A DNA stretch of 64,000 nt from Virgibacillus phasianinus (GTDB lineage Bacteria; Bacillota; Bacilli; Bacillales; Amphibacillaceae), in NCBI RefSeq assembly GCF_002216775.1, contig NZ_CP022315.1:1116001-1180000 (forward strand). Reading direction: 5' to 3'. Shown piece after piece: positions 9,980-18,422 of this stretch. The position numbers were made by a program, and so were the translations under genes. Within the stretch, counting starts at the first letter, position 1. The number at the start of each line of letters is the position of its first letter. A model generated the notes under the pieces. It had not been told where the DNA came from. It saw only the letters and a program-made list of their open reading frames with translations, and searched no databases.

Positions 9980-11459
9980 AAGTGCATTTATTGAAGCCGA
10001 CAAAGTGGCAAAGGGTCCCATTATTTTTGTAATGGTGCTTGGTGCCTTTGTTGCTATTTTGAACCAAACATTAATGAATGTGGCATTACCGGTTATGATG
10101 GTTGACCTGGACCTTGACGCATCGACTGCACAATGGTTAACAACCGTATACATGCTGGTCAATGGAATTCTTATTCCGATTACGGCATTTTTAATGGAAA
10201 AATTCTCAACCAGGAAACTACTTTTAACTGCCATGTCATTATTCGCAGTGGGAACTCTCATTTGCGGTATAGCACCTGGATTCATTATGCTTATCGTTGG
10301 CCGAATCATCCAGGCAGCAGGCGCCGGGATCATGATGCCACTGCTAATGAACGTTATTCTTAGTTTGTTTCCAGTTGAAAAGCGTGGTGGGGCAATGGGG
10401 TTGATTGGACTCGCCATGATGTCTGCGCCGGCAATTGGTCCGCCATTATCAGGATGGATTGTCCAAAACTACTCATGGCGTTTGCTGTTCTTCATTGTAT
10501 TACCGATTGCGATTATTGATGTAATTGTTGCCTATTTCATGTTACGAAATGTTACCAAACTATCTAATCCAAAAGTTGATATACCGTCTATCATTCTATC
10601 AACATTTGCATTTGGCGGTTTATTATATGGATTCAGCAGTGCGGGCCAAAATGGTTGGTCAGACCCAATTGTCCTTGCCACCTTGGGTATTGGTGTTGTA
10701 ATGATGGCTATATTTGTCATCAGACAACTGCGCATTAAAACACCAATGCTCGAATTCAGGGTTTTTAAATATAGTATATTTTCATTAACAACGTTAATTA
10801 ACGTTGTTGTCACAATGGCTATGTTCGCGGCCATGCTTCTTATTCCAATTTATTTACAAAACGTGCGAGGTTTTTCACCACTTGAATCAGGTTTATTATT
10901 ATTACCTGGCGCCATAATATCGGGGATAATGTCACCGATCACCGGAAAATTGTTTGATAAAATTGGCGCTCGTCCATTAGCACTTGTCGGTTTAGCAATT
11001 ATTGCAATCACCACCTATTTCTTTACCGACTTGACCGACACCACTTCCTACACGTACATGATGGTGCTCTATAGTGGTCGTATGATTGGAATATCCATGA
11101 TCATGATGCCAATAATGACTGCCGGTTTAAATGTATTGCCACAAAAGTTATATTCACATGGAAACGCAATGTCGAACACGTTACGACAGGTATCAGGAGC
11201 AATTGGAACTGCATTTCTTATCACAGTCATGAGTAATCAGACTACCGATCACTTTAAAGAAATAGTGCCTAAAACGGGAGTTCAAAGCAAGGAGCAACTA
11301 GCTCACCTTAAAAACTTAGCAACAATCGATGGGATAAACGACGCATTTATGGTTGCGACTGTATTCGCGTTAATCGGTTTTGTTTTATCATTCTGGATAA
11401 AACGCAACAAACCTGCAGAGGAAAGTGCATTTACACCAGAGCAATCAGAGGCACAATAG
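9960..11459 (+). CDS. MFS multidrug efflux transporter, DHA2 (EmrB/QacA-like) family
   Basis: 499-aa membrane protein with about 14 hydrophobic segments, the DHA2 pattern of proton-driven drug exporters. Visible family features include NQTLMNVALPVMMVDL in TM1, WLTTVYMLVNGILIP, and motif C as APAIGPPLSGWIVQNYSWR. Two adjacent ATGs (9960, 9963) lie within the end of the MarR gene behind CCGGAG, so translation is coupled. The substrate cannot be told from sequence; drugs, bile-like compounds or fatty acids are all possible. Expression is probably controlled by the upstream MarR protein through the inverted repeat at 9471-9501. Confidence 0.9.
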   Translation: MMNLKDRSAFIEADKVAKGPIIFVMVLGAFVAILNQTLMNVALPVMMVDLDLDASTAQWLTTVYMLVNGILIPITAFLMEKFSTRKLLLTAMSLFAVGTLICGIAPGFIMLIVGRIIQAAGAGIMMPLLMNVILSLFPVEKRGGAMGLIGLAMMSAPAIGPPLSGWIVQNYSWRLLFFIVLPIAIIDVIVAYFMLRNVTKLSNPKVDIPSIILSTFAFGGLLYGFSSAGQNGWSDPIVLATLGIGVVMMAIFVIRQLRIKTPMLEFRVFKYSIFSLTTLINVVVTMAMFAAMLLIPIYLQNVRGFSPLESGLLLLPGAIISGIMSPITGKLFDKIGARPLALVGLAIIAITTYFFTDLTDTTSYTYMMVLYSGRMIGISMIMMPIMTAGLNVLPQKLYSHGNAMSNTLRQVSGAIGTAFLITVMSNQTTDHFKEIVPKTGVQSKEQLAHLKNLATIDGINDAFMVATVFALIGFVLSFWIKRNKPAEESAFTPEQSEAQ

Positions 11460-11466
11460 GATTAGC

Positions 11467-11494
11467 AGCGGATCCTACCCTGGATCCGCTTTTC
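11467..11494 (+). terminator. Terminator of the MarR-MFS operon
   Basis: Perfect 9-bp stem AGCGGATCC/GGATCCGCT followed by TTTTCTT, just after the MFS stop codon. Confidence 0.85.
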
Positions 11495-11499
11495 TTACA

Positions 11500-11550
11500 C
11501 TTAAGGAAAGTATAGAGATTTAAAAGGATTTAGTATAAAAAATTTCCCGG
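11500..11550 (-). repeat. Family C repeat fragment
   Basis: The segment acacttaaggaaagtatag ... tagtataaaaaattt resembles the tail of the family C element (reverse orientation), without a recognisable hairpin half. Confidence 0.45.
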
Positions 11551-11566
11551 GAAATGTTAGAAAGCA

Positions 11567-11595
11567 TTGACACCGGTCGATTAGTGTTGTAATAT
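11567..11595 (+). promoter_or_regulatory. Promoter of tRNA-Met
   Basis: TTGACA (11567-11572), 17-bp spacer, TAATAT (11590-11595), with the tRNA starting 19 nt later. Confidence 0.75.
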
Positions 11596-11614
11596 ATTTT
11601 TTGTGGCTAATTTT

Positions 11615-11688
11615 GGCGGCGTAGCTCAGCTGGCGAGAGCGTACGGTTCATACCCGTGAGGTCGTGGGTTCGATCCCCTCCGCCGCTA
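11615..11688 (+). tRNA. tRNA-Met (anticodon CAT), elongator type
   Basis: 74-nt cloverleaf with acceptor GGCGGCG/CGCCGCT, D arm with GAGC, anticodon loop around CAT and T loop TTCGATC. CCA is not encoded. The body is close to elongator tRNA-Met of B. subtilis, which sits at the same map position near yabR and spoIIE. The T stem carries a T-T mismatch (GTGGG/CCCTC). Confidence 0.9.
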
Positions 11689-11694
11689 TCACTT

Positions 11695-11733
11695 GAGGAC
11701 ATGATTCCCATTTTGGGGTCAGGTCCTCTTTTT
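11695..11733 (+). terminator. Terminator after tRNA-Met
   Basis: GAGGAC...GTCCTC stem with extra pairs inside, followed by TTTTT. Confidence 0.8.
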
Positions 11734-11876
11734 ATATGTTTAGTGTTTGATTCTGGGAATGGGTGCGGAATTTGATGTGTGATTCAATTGGCCGATATAA
11801 ACGCAAAATGGCTGTTATATTTTGAAATAACTCAGGCGAATAAAAAACAACTTTTTCCCTGTCATTATATAATTCT

Positions 11877-11918
11877 AAAAAAAACAGGTACTACTTATAC
11901 AAGCAGTACCTGTTTTTA
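11877..11918 (-). terminator. Terminator after yabR
   Basis: AACAGGTACT/AGTACCTGTT stem with a long U tract on the minus strand, beyond the yabR stop codon. Confidence 0.85.
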
Positions 11919-11954
11919 TCTATTATGATAGAGCATCTTTATAGACAGCAATTT

Positions 11955-12338
11955 TTATCCTCGCTTAGCACCTCGGCCTCCGCGTTTGGTTTCCGTTTGC
12001 TTCTTCAAAGAGGCTAAACGGTCTTCTGAATCCTTTAGAAATTTGTTCATCTTTGATTCAAATGACTCGCCACGGTCACGATTGTTTCTTGGACGCACCG
12101 GCTTATCCTTAGCCTTCTTTATGGAAAGACCAATCTTACCATCTTTTTCAACATTAATAACTTTCACCAAAATTTCGTCGCCGACGGTTAAGTGTTCATT
12201 AATGTCTTTAACATAGTTATCGGCAACTTCACTAATATGGACTAGACCAGTTTTCCCTTCACCGAGTTCTACAAATGCACCAAAATTAGTGATACCAGTT
12301 ACCTTACCTTGCAGCTTGCTGCCTACTTCGATTGACAT
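11955..12338 (-). CDS. yabR: S1-domain RNA-binding protein YabR
   Basis: 127-aa protein. An N-terminal S1 domain (residues about 1-75; GSKLQGKVTGITNFGAFVELGEGKTGLVHISEVAD) is followed by a basic, Arg/Lys/Gly-rich tail ending KTETKRGGRGAKRG. It is related to general stress protein 13 and probably binds RNA or ribosomes; no precise role is established. The ATG at 12338 has AGGAGG upstream. It ends the divIC-side cluster and is followed by a terminator. Confidence 0.9.
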   Translation of the reverse strand: MSIEVGSKLQGKVTGITNFGAFVELGEGKTGLVHISEVADNYVKDINEHLTVGDEILVKVINVEKDGKIGLSIKKAKDKPVRPRNNRDRGESFESKMNKFLKDSEDRLASLKKQTETKRGGRGAKRG

Positions 12339-12411
12339 AAAAAAAATGCTCCTCCTTAAAAATTTAAATAATATCCTACAACTATAGTATAGCTAAATTA
12401 TTGAAAGTGTG

Positions 12412-12792
12412 TCAATAAGATGGCTCCTCATCGGGGATTTTAAAAATTAACTCGCCTTCTTTTGAGAAGAAATAATTTGTTCGTGCTATATCTAATACAT
12501 ATTCTTCATTTTGTAAAAGCTGAATTTCCTCGTTAAGATTCGCTTCTTTTTTCTGAAGTGTTGCCATCTTTTCCTGCGTCTGTGCATATTGTTCTTGCTT
12601 ATCAGCCTGAAGTACACGTTGTTTAACATGATATGTAGCCATACTGCCGATTACGATCAGCGCCACGATAGAAAATAACACAAGACGACGAATCAGCCGT
12701 TGCTTCTTTCGTTTTTCTCTTCCTTTGTGCGCATCGTATTGCTGCATATAATCCGAACTTAATCTTGTTACCGTTTTTTCCTTTGCGGTCAC
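12412..12792 (-). CDS. divIC: Cell division protein DivIC (FtsB-like)
   Basis: 126-aa bitopic membrane protein of the divisome. A basic cytoplasmic N-terminus (GREKRKKQRLIRR) precedes one membrane helix (LVLFSIVALIVIGSMATY, about residues 32-50). An extracytoplasmic coiled coil (KQEQYAQTQEKMATLQKKEANLNEEIQLLQ) follows, then the conserved EEYVLDIARTNYFFSKEGELIF end. It works with FtsL and DivIB at the septum. Four bases separate it from yabQ, so it belongs to that operon. Confidence 0.94.
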   Translation of the reverse strand: MTAKEKTVTRLSSDYMQQYDAHKGREKRKKQRLIRRLVLFSIVALIVIGSMATYHVKQRVLQADKQEQYAQTQEKMATLQKKEANLNEEIQLLQNEEYVLDIARTNYFFSKEGELIFKIPDEEPSY

Positions 12793-12796
12793 GACC

Positions 12797-13396
12797 CTAC
12801 CTCCTCTTAAACTTGATATACTTCAACCATTTCTTAGATATATTCTTCATTGTACTATAAAATCCTGCAATTTTGTGTAAATATTTTTTAATTGTTTCTG
12901 GAAGTAATCGATAAATGAACATAAATATCCATTTAAAAGGAGTCAAAACTATCTTGCATATTGTTAATAATACCAAAAAAAGCACTTGGAAAGTATAGGC
13001 AATTGCTGAAAAAAGCAACGTCACTACAAAAACAACAGGTGTGACAATTAACATCCGAATTGCTTTTGCAAAAAAACGGTAGATTGATAAAGTAAACTGA
13101 ATAATATGTTCAAGCAGCTTTTTGTATAAAGATGCTGCCAACGCTTGATATGCAGCGAACCCTAAGAGACATGCTGCAAATACATATAGTCGTAATTCAC
13201 CAGCATTCACACGATATAAAATATAAAATAAAAACAATGTTTGTGACAACCAAAAACAGATCTCCATAAGGTAGGTTAGAAATACCGAGTTCCTCCAATG
13301 TGGGGATGCCCGCCTGAAGGTATCCAATATTATGCCCAAATAGAAGCCCCCTAATACCATGGCGAGCATCGTCATAAACTGAGTGGATAAGATCAT
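12797..13396 (-). CDS. yabQ: Spore cortex biosynthesis membrane protein YabQ
   Basis: 199-aa protein with about five membrane segments and a basic C-terminal tail (ISKKWLKYIKFKRR). YabQ is a mother-cell membrane protein required for cortex formation in B. subtilis, localised with YabP. The start ATG overlaps the yabP stop as ATGA, showing translational coupling. The assignment rests on gene order, the LGGFYLGIILDTFRR start and the topology. Confidence 0.9.
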   Translation of the reverse strand: MILSTQFMTMLAMVLGGFYLGIILDTFRRASPHWRNSVFLTYLMEICFWLSQTLFLFYILYRVNAGELRLYVFAACLLGFAAYQALAASLYKKLLEHIIQFTLSIYRFFAKAIRMLIVTPVVFVVTLLFSAIAYTFQVLFLVLLTICKIVLTPFKWIFMFIYRLLPETIKKYLHKIAGFYSTMKNISKKWLKYIKFKRR

Positions 13397-13695
13397 CTAA
13401 ACAGCTTGCTAAAGAATCCCTTAGCTTTCTCCTGGTGTTGTTCATCTACATAGGAAAGCTCATATATTTTGCCTTTGATTGAAACCAATCCATCGCCAAC
13501 ATCCAAGTTTTTCAACTGAAGATTTTGACCCCGTACAATTAAAAATCCCATCACTGTTTCCAGCAGAAATTCCTCGTTATCAAAACTATCCACTTCTTTT
13601 ACACCGCTAATTTCAATGCTCCTACGGTTGTTAATTTTCAACGAATGATCCTGCTGTGTTACATGTGGTTGGGTATCCTTTTCATAATAATTCAT
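13393..13695 (-). CDS. yabP: Sporulation protein YabP
   Basis: 100-aa soluble protein of the YabP/YqfC family (SLKINNRRSIEISGVKEVDSFDNEEFLLETVMGFLIVRGQNLQLKNLDVGDGLVSIKG, residues about 18-75). In B. subtilis it is made under sigma-E and is needed with YabQ for cortex assembly. The ATG at 13695 follows GGAGG by eight bases; seven further upstream codons lack support. The next gene, yabQ, overlaps by 4 nt. Confidence 0.92.
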   Translation of the reverse strand: MNYYEKDTQPHVTQQDHSLKINNRRSIEISGVKEVDSFDNEEFLLETVMGFLIVRGQNLQLKNLDVGDGLVSIKGKIYELSYVDEQHQEKAKGFFSKLFR

Positions 13696-13788
13696 TGCGC
13701 TCGTCCTCCTTATCATTATAACTATATGAAAAGAAGGACAAGTGTAGAACAGAAATAAGGTCCTATTCTTTTTTAAGTTGCAACGTGC

Positions 13789-14046
13789 CTAGTCAATTTT
13801 CTCTTCCTTGACAACACTGTACAGCATCTCCGCTTCGTCTTTACGGACAACCTCCTTTAAATCGTTAATCTTAATCGTTACAAGCTTCTGACCGAAACGG
13901 ATAACAAGCTCATCGCCCTTTGAAACGGTGGATGCTGCTTTTGCTTGGTTACCATTAACTGTTATTCTTCCTTGATCCGCTACTTCTTTCGCTAATGTTC
14001 GTCGCTTAATTAGTCTTGATACTTTTAGAAATTTATCTAATCGCAT
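13789..14046 (-). CDS. rqcP: RqcP (YabO), S4-domain ribosome quality-control factor
   Basis: 85-aa protein, essentially one S4 RNA-binding domain: MRLDKFLKVSRLIKRRTLAKE...GRITVNGNQAK. RqcP binds stalled 50S-peptidyl-tRNA complexes with RqcH and supports alanine tailing of arrested nascent chains. The start is taken at the ATG of MRLDKFL, the usual family N-terminus; a second in-frame ATG lies three codons upstream (14055) and overlaps the mazG stop. Either way it is coupled to mazG. Confidence 0.92.
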   Translation of the reverse strand: MRLDKFLKVSRLIKRRTLAKEVADQGRITVNGNQAKAASTVSKGDELVIRFGQKLVTIKINDLKEVVRKDEAEMLYSVVKEEKID

Positions 14047-14047
14047 G

Positions 14048-15499
14048 TTATTCATTCCTTTCCTTTGCTTGATTCCAATAATAATCCATCTCTTCCAACG
14101 ATGTATCAGCTACTTGCTTTCCCGCTTCTGACAGTTGTTCTTCGATATATCGAAAACGAGAGGTGAATTTTTGATTGGTTTGATTTAGTGCTATCTCTGC
14201 ATTTATTTTATAATATCTTGCTAGATTTGCAATGACAAATAGTACGTCACCAAATTCCTTTTCTATTTCGCTGCCATCTTTATTTTCAATTGCTTCTGTC
14301 ACTTCCGTTATTTCTTCTTCTAGCTTTTGCCAAACCTGATCGGCATTGGACCAATCAAAGCCAACCTCTGCTGCTTTACTTTGCAGTTCAGCAGCTTTTG
14401 AAAGCGCAGGGAAATGTTTAGGGATACCATCAAGAAGGGAGATGCGTTTATTGCCTTTTTCCTCCTGTTTTAATTCACCCCAGTTTTTATAAACATCTGC
14501 AACCGTGTCAGCCTTTCTATCACCGAAAACATGTGGATGACGGTGAATCATCTTATCTGTTATAGATTGAATAACATCGTCGACAGTAAAATAATCGTCA
14601 TCTTCACCGATTTGACTATGCAACATGACCTGCAGCATGATATCTCCCAATTCCTCAATAATTCCTTCATCGTCCTGGCCATCGATCGCCTCGATCAGCT
14701 CATAAACTTCTTCGATTGCATATTTCCGTAATGTTTCATGTGTTTGCGCCTGATCCCACGGACATCCATTAGGGCTCCGCAACGTACTGATGACCTCCCG
14801 GAGACGATTGAATGTATGGTTCAACAGATCAGACCCTGCTGGTGGGATATAAACACTTGTTAAATTACCAACCTTAAGATTATGGTCAAGCTCTTCAAGT
14901 GGAATGCTTGTAATCACTTCAGACATGCTCCCTGCCGCTTCCACTATCTTAATCGGATAATCAGGCGGAAGATCCTCCAACAGGGCAAGCTTTACATGTG
15001 AAGCGATAAATGAATCATATACCTGACAAAAGATTAAATGATGGCGATAATCCAGCTGATTGCGTTCAAAGGAGGTTCCATCTACAAACTGAAAGCCGTC
15101 AATCGGATCAATTTTCAGCGAGGTAAATAGATCGTCCAAATAACTTTGACCACCCACTATTTCTACAGGGACTTTGTCTTGCTCCAGTAAAAGCTGCACT
15201 GTTTTTTCTGCAAGCATGGGGTGGCCTGGAACAGCATAAATAATTGGTTCCTCTGTCGCTTTCACAAGTATTTGCGCAACAATATTACGATACACATCCC
15301 CGAATTGGTCATTTTCTTCATACAAATGATCAAAGGATTGAAAGGTAATCCCTTCCGCCTTTAATGTGTTAATGACAGGGTGGTCATTTGTACGTGTATA
15401 AATGAGTGTTTCACCGTTCATTAATTTTTTGTAAATCCCTACCTGCAGCTGATCGATATCCCCAGCACCTAGTCCAATAATTTCTATTTTGTTAGCCAC
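14048..15499 (-). CDS. mazG: MazG-type NTP pyrophosphohydrolase fused to a SAM-methylase-like domain (YabN)
   Basis: 483-aa two-domain protein. The N-terminal half (about 1-220) is a tetrapyrrole-methylase-like fold beginning KIEIIGLGAGDIDQLQ, with YAVPGHPMLAEKTVQLL. The C-terminal half is a duplicated MazG domain with EEVYELIEAIDGQDDEGIIEELGD and EEITEVTEAIENKDGSEIEKEFGD, whose acidic residues bind Mg. MazG hydrolyses aberrant or excess NTPs; the function of the N-terminal domain is not established. It overlaps yabM by 8 nt. Confidence 0.93.
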   Translation of the reverse strand: MANKIEIIGLGAGDIDQLQVGIYKKLMNGETLIYTRTNDHPVINTLKAEGITFQSFDHLYEENDQFGDVYRNIVAQILVKATEEPIIYAVPGHPMLAEKTVQLLLEQDKVPVEIVGGQSYLDDLFTSLKIDPIDGFQFVDGTSFERNQLDYRHHLIFCQVYDSFIASHVKLALLEDLPPDYPIKIVEAAGSMSEVITSIPLEELDHNLKVGNLTSVYIPPAGSDLLNHTFNRLREVISTLRSPNGCPWDQAQTHETLRKYAIEEVYELIEAIDGQDDEGIIEELGDIMLQVMLHSQIGEDDDYFTVDDVIQSITDKMIHRHPHVFGDRKADTVADVYKNWGELKQEEKGNKRISLLDGIPKHFPALSKAAELQSKAAEVGFDWSNADQVWQKLEEEITEVTEAIENKDGSEIEKEFGDVLFVIANLARYYKINAEIALNQTNQKFTSRFRYIEEQLSEAGKQVADTSLEEMDYYWNQAKERNE

Positions 15500-17078
15500 G
15501 ATAATTCCTCCCTCTTTGAACCTTCAGTAAAAATGATGCGAATGGAAGCATTGCTAATTGTTTTTCGGTAAATGCTTTAAACTTCAGTAATAACAATAGA
15601 TAACAAACGGCACCGGATAGCGCTACAAATAGAACATATGCCAGCATCACCAGCCGCGGAGCATGAACGCTTGGTGAAATAAGCCAATCTATTATGATTA
15701 CATAAACCGTCATACCACTTCCTGCCAATCCAAGTGCCTTCCATTTCATTTTCTTAAAAAGGCGTAAATCGGGAAGTTCTTTTTGCAGTGCTCGAAATAC
15801 TAGATAACATAGGAAGGCTAATGAAAGTACGGTGGCAGCTGCACTTCCGGTAATTCCCCATAAGGGCACGAACAGTTGATTTGCTAACCATTTAACGACC
15901 AGCGCAAAGATGATGAAAAATGCTGTTCGCTTGATACGGTTTAAGCTTTGTAAAATAGATACAGCCGTTATCGAGAGGGAACAAAATACAATCGCAAGCA
16001 TAAGTATACGCAAACTCCCTGTTCCGCTTTGATTTTCAAATAATAGCCGATTCGCTTCAGGGAATATAAGAATTAACCCAATAGCCGCACCGACTGTAAG
16101 GTAAAAGCTAAACAGCATCGCTACTCTTACAAAATGATTTGTTTCCCGCGGATGTTCCTTTAATTTATCTCGAGATAGATTTGGTATTAAAGCTAATGCA
16201 AAGGATGAGCCCAACACTGTACCAAGCTGGATCAATGGTTGTCCTCTATCAAATATCCCTTTTGCCTTCATAGCCGCCTCCTGCGTTAAACCGTATTCCA
16301 ATAAGCTGGGAACCAATGTAAAGGCATCGGCAAGTTGAATTAGCAGCAAAATCATGTGGTTCAATGCTGCAATTATTCCAAAAAATAATAACCCTTTCCA
16401 GTAATAACGCCAGGGAATTGGGTATCTTTCCATTGACCAAGGGCGTTTCTTGGTAAATAGGAACCCTAATATCATGGCAGCAACTATTGCACCTGATATC
16501 GCTGCAATCGCACCAGCCTGTCCGATTGTATAGATATTCTGACGGCTGATTAGTAATGCCGCAGTAATTATGATACCTACCCGAACCAATTGTTCCCCAA
16601 CTTGCGAAAGTGCGGTAGGCTGCATCTGATATTCCCCTTGGAAAACACCACGAAATAATGCCGTGAAAGGAATCAGTAAAAAAACAAACGAGGCAGATTG
16701 AAGTGCCCTAGTTAAATGATCATTTCCCATCCAGCCAGCAATTTCGGCGGCATTCAAATAAATAAAACCAAATAGTAACCCATTAATGATAAGCAAAATT
16801 GAAAATAACGGTATGAAAAAATCTTTAATAGAGAGTTTCACACCTTTTGAAAGAAGGTCATTTGTTATTTTTGATATAGCCGACGGAAATCCGTATAAAG
16901 AAAGAACAAGAGCCATTCCAAGAAAAGGGTATATTTGCTGATAAATATAAAATCCAATATCCCCTGTTAAATTCTGTAAAGGAACCCGGTATCCAGCACT
17001 CAGGATCTTGCTGACAAGTCCCGCAAAAGAAAGGATCAATGCACCCTTCACCAGATTATTTGATTCATTTCCACCCAT
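15492..17078 (-). CDS. yabM: MOP-superfamily polysaccharide flippase, SpoVB-like (YabM)
   Basis: 528-aa membrane protein with about 14 hydrophobic segments. It begins with LVKGALILSFAGLVSKILSAGYRVPLQNLTGDIGFYIYQQIYP, a typical MOP/MATE-like lipid-linked oligosaccharide exporter signature shared with SpoVB, MurJ and AmJ-type flippases. A role in lipid II or cell-wall precursor export is inferred; the YabM substrate is not settled. The ATG at 17078 with AAAGG upstream is preferred over a TTG at 17105. It heads the yabM-mazG-rqcP-yabP-yabQ-divIC run. Confidence 0.87.
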   Translation of the reverse strand: MGGNESNNLVKGALILSFAGLVSKILSAGYRVPLQNLTGDIGFYIYQQIYPFLGMALVLSLYGFPSAISKITNDLLSKGVKLSIKDFFIPLFSILLIINGLLFGFIYLNAAEIAGWMGNDHLTRALQSASFVFLLIPFTALFRGVFQGEYQMQPTALSQVGEQLVRVGIIITAALLISRQNIYTIGQAGAIAAISGAIVAAMILGFLFTKKRPWSMERYPIPWRYYWKGLLFFGIIAALNHMILLLIQLADAFTLVPSLLEYGLTQEAAMKAKGIFDRGQPLIQLGTVLGSSFALALIPNLSRDKLKEHPRETNHFVRVAMLFSFYLTVGAAIGLILIFPEANRLLFENQSGTGSLRILMLAIVFCSLSITAVSILQSLNRIKRTAFFIIFALVVKWLANQLFVPLWGITGSAAATVLSLAFLCYLVFRALQKELPDLRLFKKMKWKALGLAGSGMTVYVIIIDWLISPSVHAPRLVMLAYVLFVALSGAVCYLLLLLKFKAFTEKQLAMLPFASFLLKVQRGRNYRG

Positions 17079-17123
17079 GTCAAACGCCTTTCCCCAAACA
17101 ACCAATTTTTTTCATTATAGCAC

Positions 17124-17520
17124 AGAAAAGCGAAGGCGACTGCCCAGAAACGGACGCATAAGCAAGGGACCGTAGAGTGGATGGTATTTTCACTCGTAGT
17201 GTCCATTGCTTATGACGGCAGTTTCTAGGAGCCGTAGCTGGACACAGAAAAGCGAAGGCGACTGGTTAGTGGCGAACAAATAGATAGGACTGTGAAAGTG
17301 CGTCGAACTTTACGCACATTCATCAGGACTAACTATTTGCTAGCCACTAGGAGCCGCAGCTGGACAATAGAAAAGCGAAGGCGACTGCCCTGAAACGGAC
17401 GCATAAGCAAGGGACCGTAGAGTGGATGGTATTTCCACTCGTAGTGTCCATTGCTTATGACGGCAGTTTCTAGGAGCCGCAGCTGGACACAGAAAAGCGG
17501 AGACGACTGGTTAGTGGCAT
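17124..17520 (+). repeat. Family B tandem hairpin array (units type 1, 2, 1, then half of type 2)
   Basis: Three complete 121-bp units (17124-17244, 17246-17366, 17369-17489) and an opening half (17491-17520). Each full unit starts agaaaagcgaaggcgactg and ends gccgcagctggaca or nearly so, and encloses a long hairpin. Type 1 pairs CATAAGCAA with TTGCTTATG. Type 2 pairs TAGTGGC with GCCACTA and GTGCGT with ACGCAC. The array occupies the gap between yabM and spoVT. ORFs across it have no family resemblance. Confidence 0.85.
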
Positions 17521-17539
17521 CCAAGTTCGAATCGGGATA

Positions 17540-17660
17540 AAAATACGATCGGTTCCCAGGTAAATACGAGCCGTTTTGCTGAAATACAAGCCAATTTCCG
17601 CATAAATGCCACTTCCATGTAAATACTGTCCACATTAACTGTAATACAGTCCAGGGGCAC
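17540..17660 (+). repeat. Family D tandem repeat, period about 21 nt
   Basis: The word aaatac (or a near match) recurs at 17541, 17562, 17582, 17604, 17621 and 17642, each followed by a variable CGAGCC/GATCGG-like segment. It directly follows a half unit of family B. The sequence between units is degenerate, and there is no conserved long repeat as in CRISPR. Confidence 0.55.
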
Positions 17661-17751
17661 CACGTCACCACCCTCACTTGGAGCAGAGAACACTTTCGTG
17701 AGTAGACAGTAAAAAAGACCAGCAAATATGCTGACCTTTCCATAGTTACCG

Positions 17752-18288
17752 CTATTCCATCTGTTTCGCCAGGAAGCCCGATGCAGTTTCAATGGCTTTT
17801 TGCTCTACTTCACTAAGCTGTTTTCCATCCCGTGCAATCATGATTACACAGCCTATCGGGTCACCATTTGCAATAATTGGACTGATACAGTAGGATGATA
17901 GCTCTTCTTCTTTACCTTGTAAAATCTCAACCTTTTCAGATTCTGTTTTAAACAACTGTGAACGGTTTTCAATTACCTTTTCTACCTGCTCACCAACACT
18001 TTTGTTTAAGTAATCTTTTTTTGATTCACCAGCAACGGCAATGATTTCGTCACGATCTGAAATTAATACCGGTTGATGTAAAGAATCAAATAATGCTTCT
18101 GCATATTCTTTTGCAAAACTGCCTAATTCATTTATAGGTGAATATTTTTTTAAAATAACTTCTCCTTCACGATCCACAAATATCTCTAATGGATCTCCTT
18201 CTCGAATACGCAATGTTCTCCTAATTTCTTTTGGAATAACTACTCGGCCCAAATCATCAATTCGACGCACAATTCCTGTTGCTTTCAT
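17752..18288 (-). CDS. spoVT: Stage V sporulation protein T, AbrB-like transcription factor
   Basis: 178-aa forespore regulator. The N-terminal swapped-hairpin AbrB domain (MKATGIVRRIDDLGRVVIPKEIRRTLRIREGDPLEIFVD) binds DNA. The C-terminal GAF-like domain (about 55-178) forms the dimer and may bind a ligand. SpoVT modulates the sigma-G regulon and spore germination properties. It is monocistronic here, with a sigma-G promoter (18378-18407) and family B/D repeats downstream. Confidence 0.96.
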   Translation of the reverse strand: MKATGIVRRIDDLGRVVIPKEIRRTLRIREGDPLEIFVDREGEVILKKYSPINELGSFAKEYAEALFDSLHQPVLISDRDEIIAVAGESKKDYLNKSVGEQVEKVIENRSQLFKTESEKVEILQGKEEELSSYCISPIIANGDPIGCVIMIARDGKQLSEVEQKAIETASGFLAKQME

Positions 18289-18377
18289 TCTAATGTAGCC
18301 TCACTTTCCTATGATGATCATTTCTGGTTGAATTTCCACTTTTAAATAGAACTTGAAGAAAACACCAGTTGTACATC

Positions 18378-18407
18378 TAGTATGATTCATCTGGAAAAAA
18401 CTATGCA
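18378..18407 (-). promoter_or_regulatory. Sigma-G promoter of spoVT
   Basis: Minus strand TGCATA (18407-18402), 17-bp spacer, CATACTA (18384-18378). The -10 matches the sigma-G consensus CATANTA, and spoVT is a sigma-G gene in B. subtilis. Confidence 0.75.
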
Positions 18408-18422
18408 TCAATGAATTAATTT

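Noticed and set aside
13700-13740. Sigma-E promoter for yabP
   Set aside because: CATATAGT resembles the -10, but there is no acceptable -35 element 14 bp upstream.
17540-17660. Possible CRISPR array from the regular aaatac spacing
   Set aside because: The period is only about 21 nt, there is no conserved repeat of 23 nt or more with distinct spacers, and no cas gene is near.
17333-17743. 136-aa open frame on the minus strand between yabM and spoVT
   Set aside because: It runs across family B hairpins and the family D repeat, has no ribosome site and resembles no family; the repeat structure explains the sequence.
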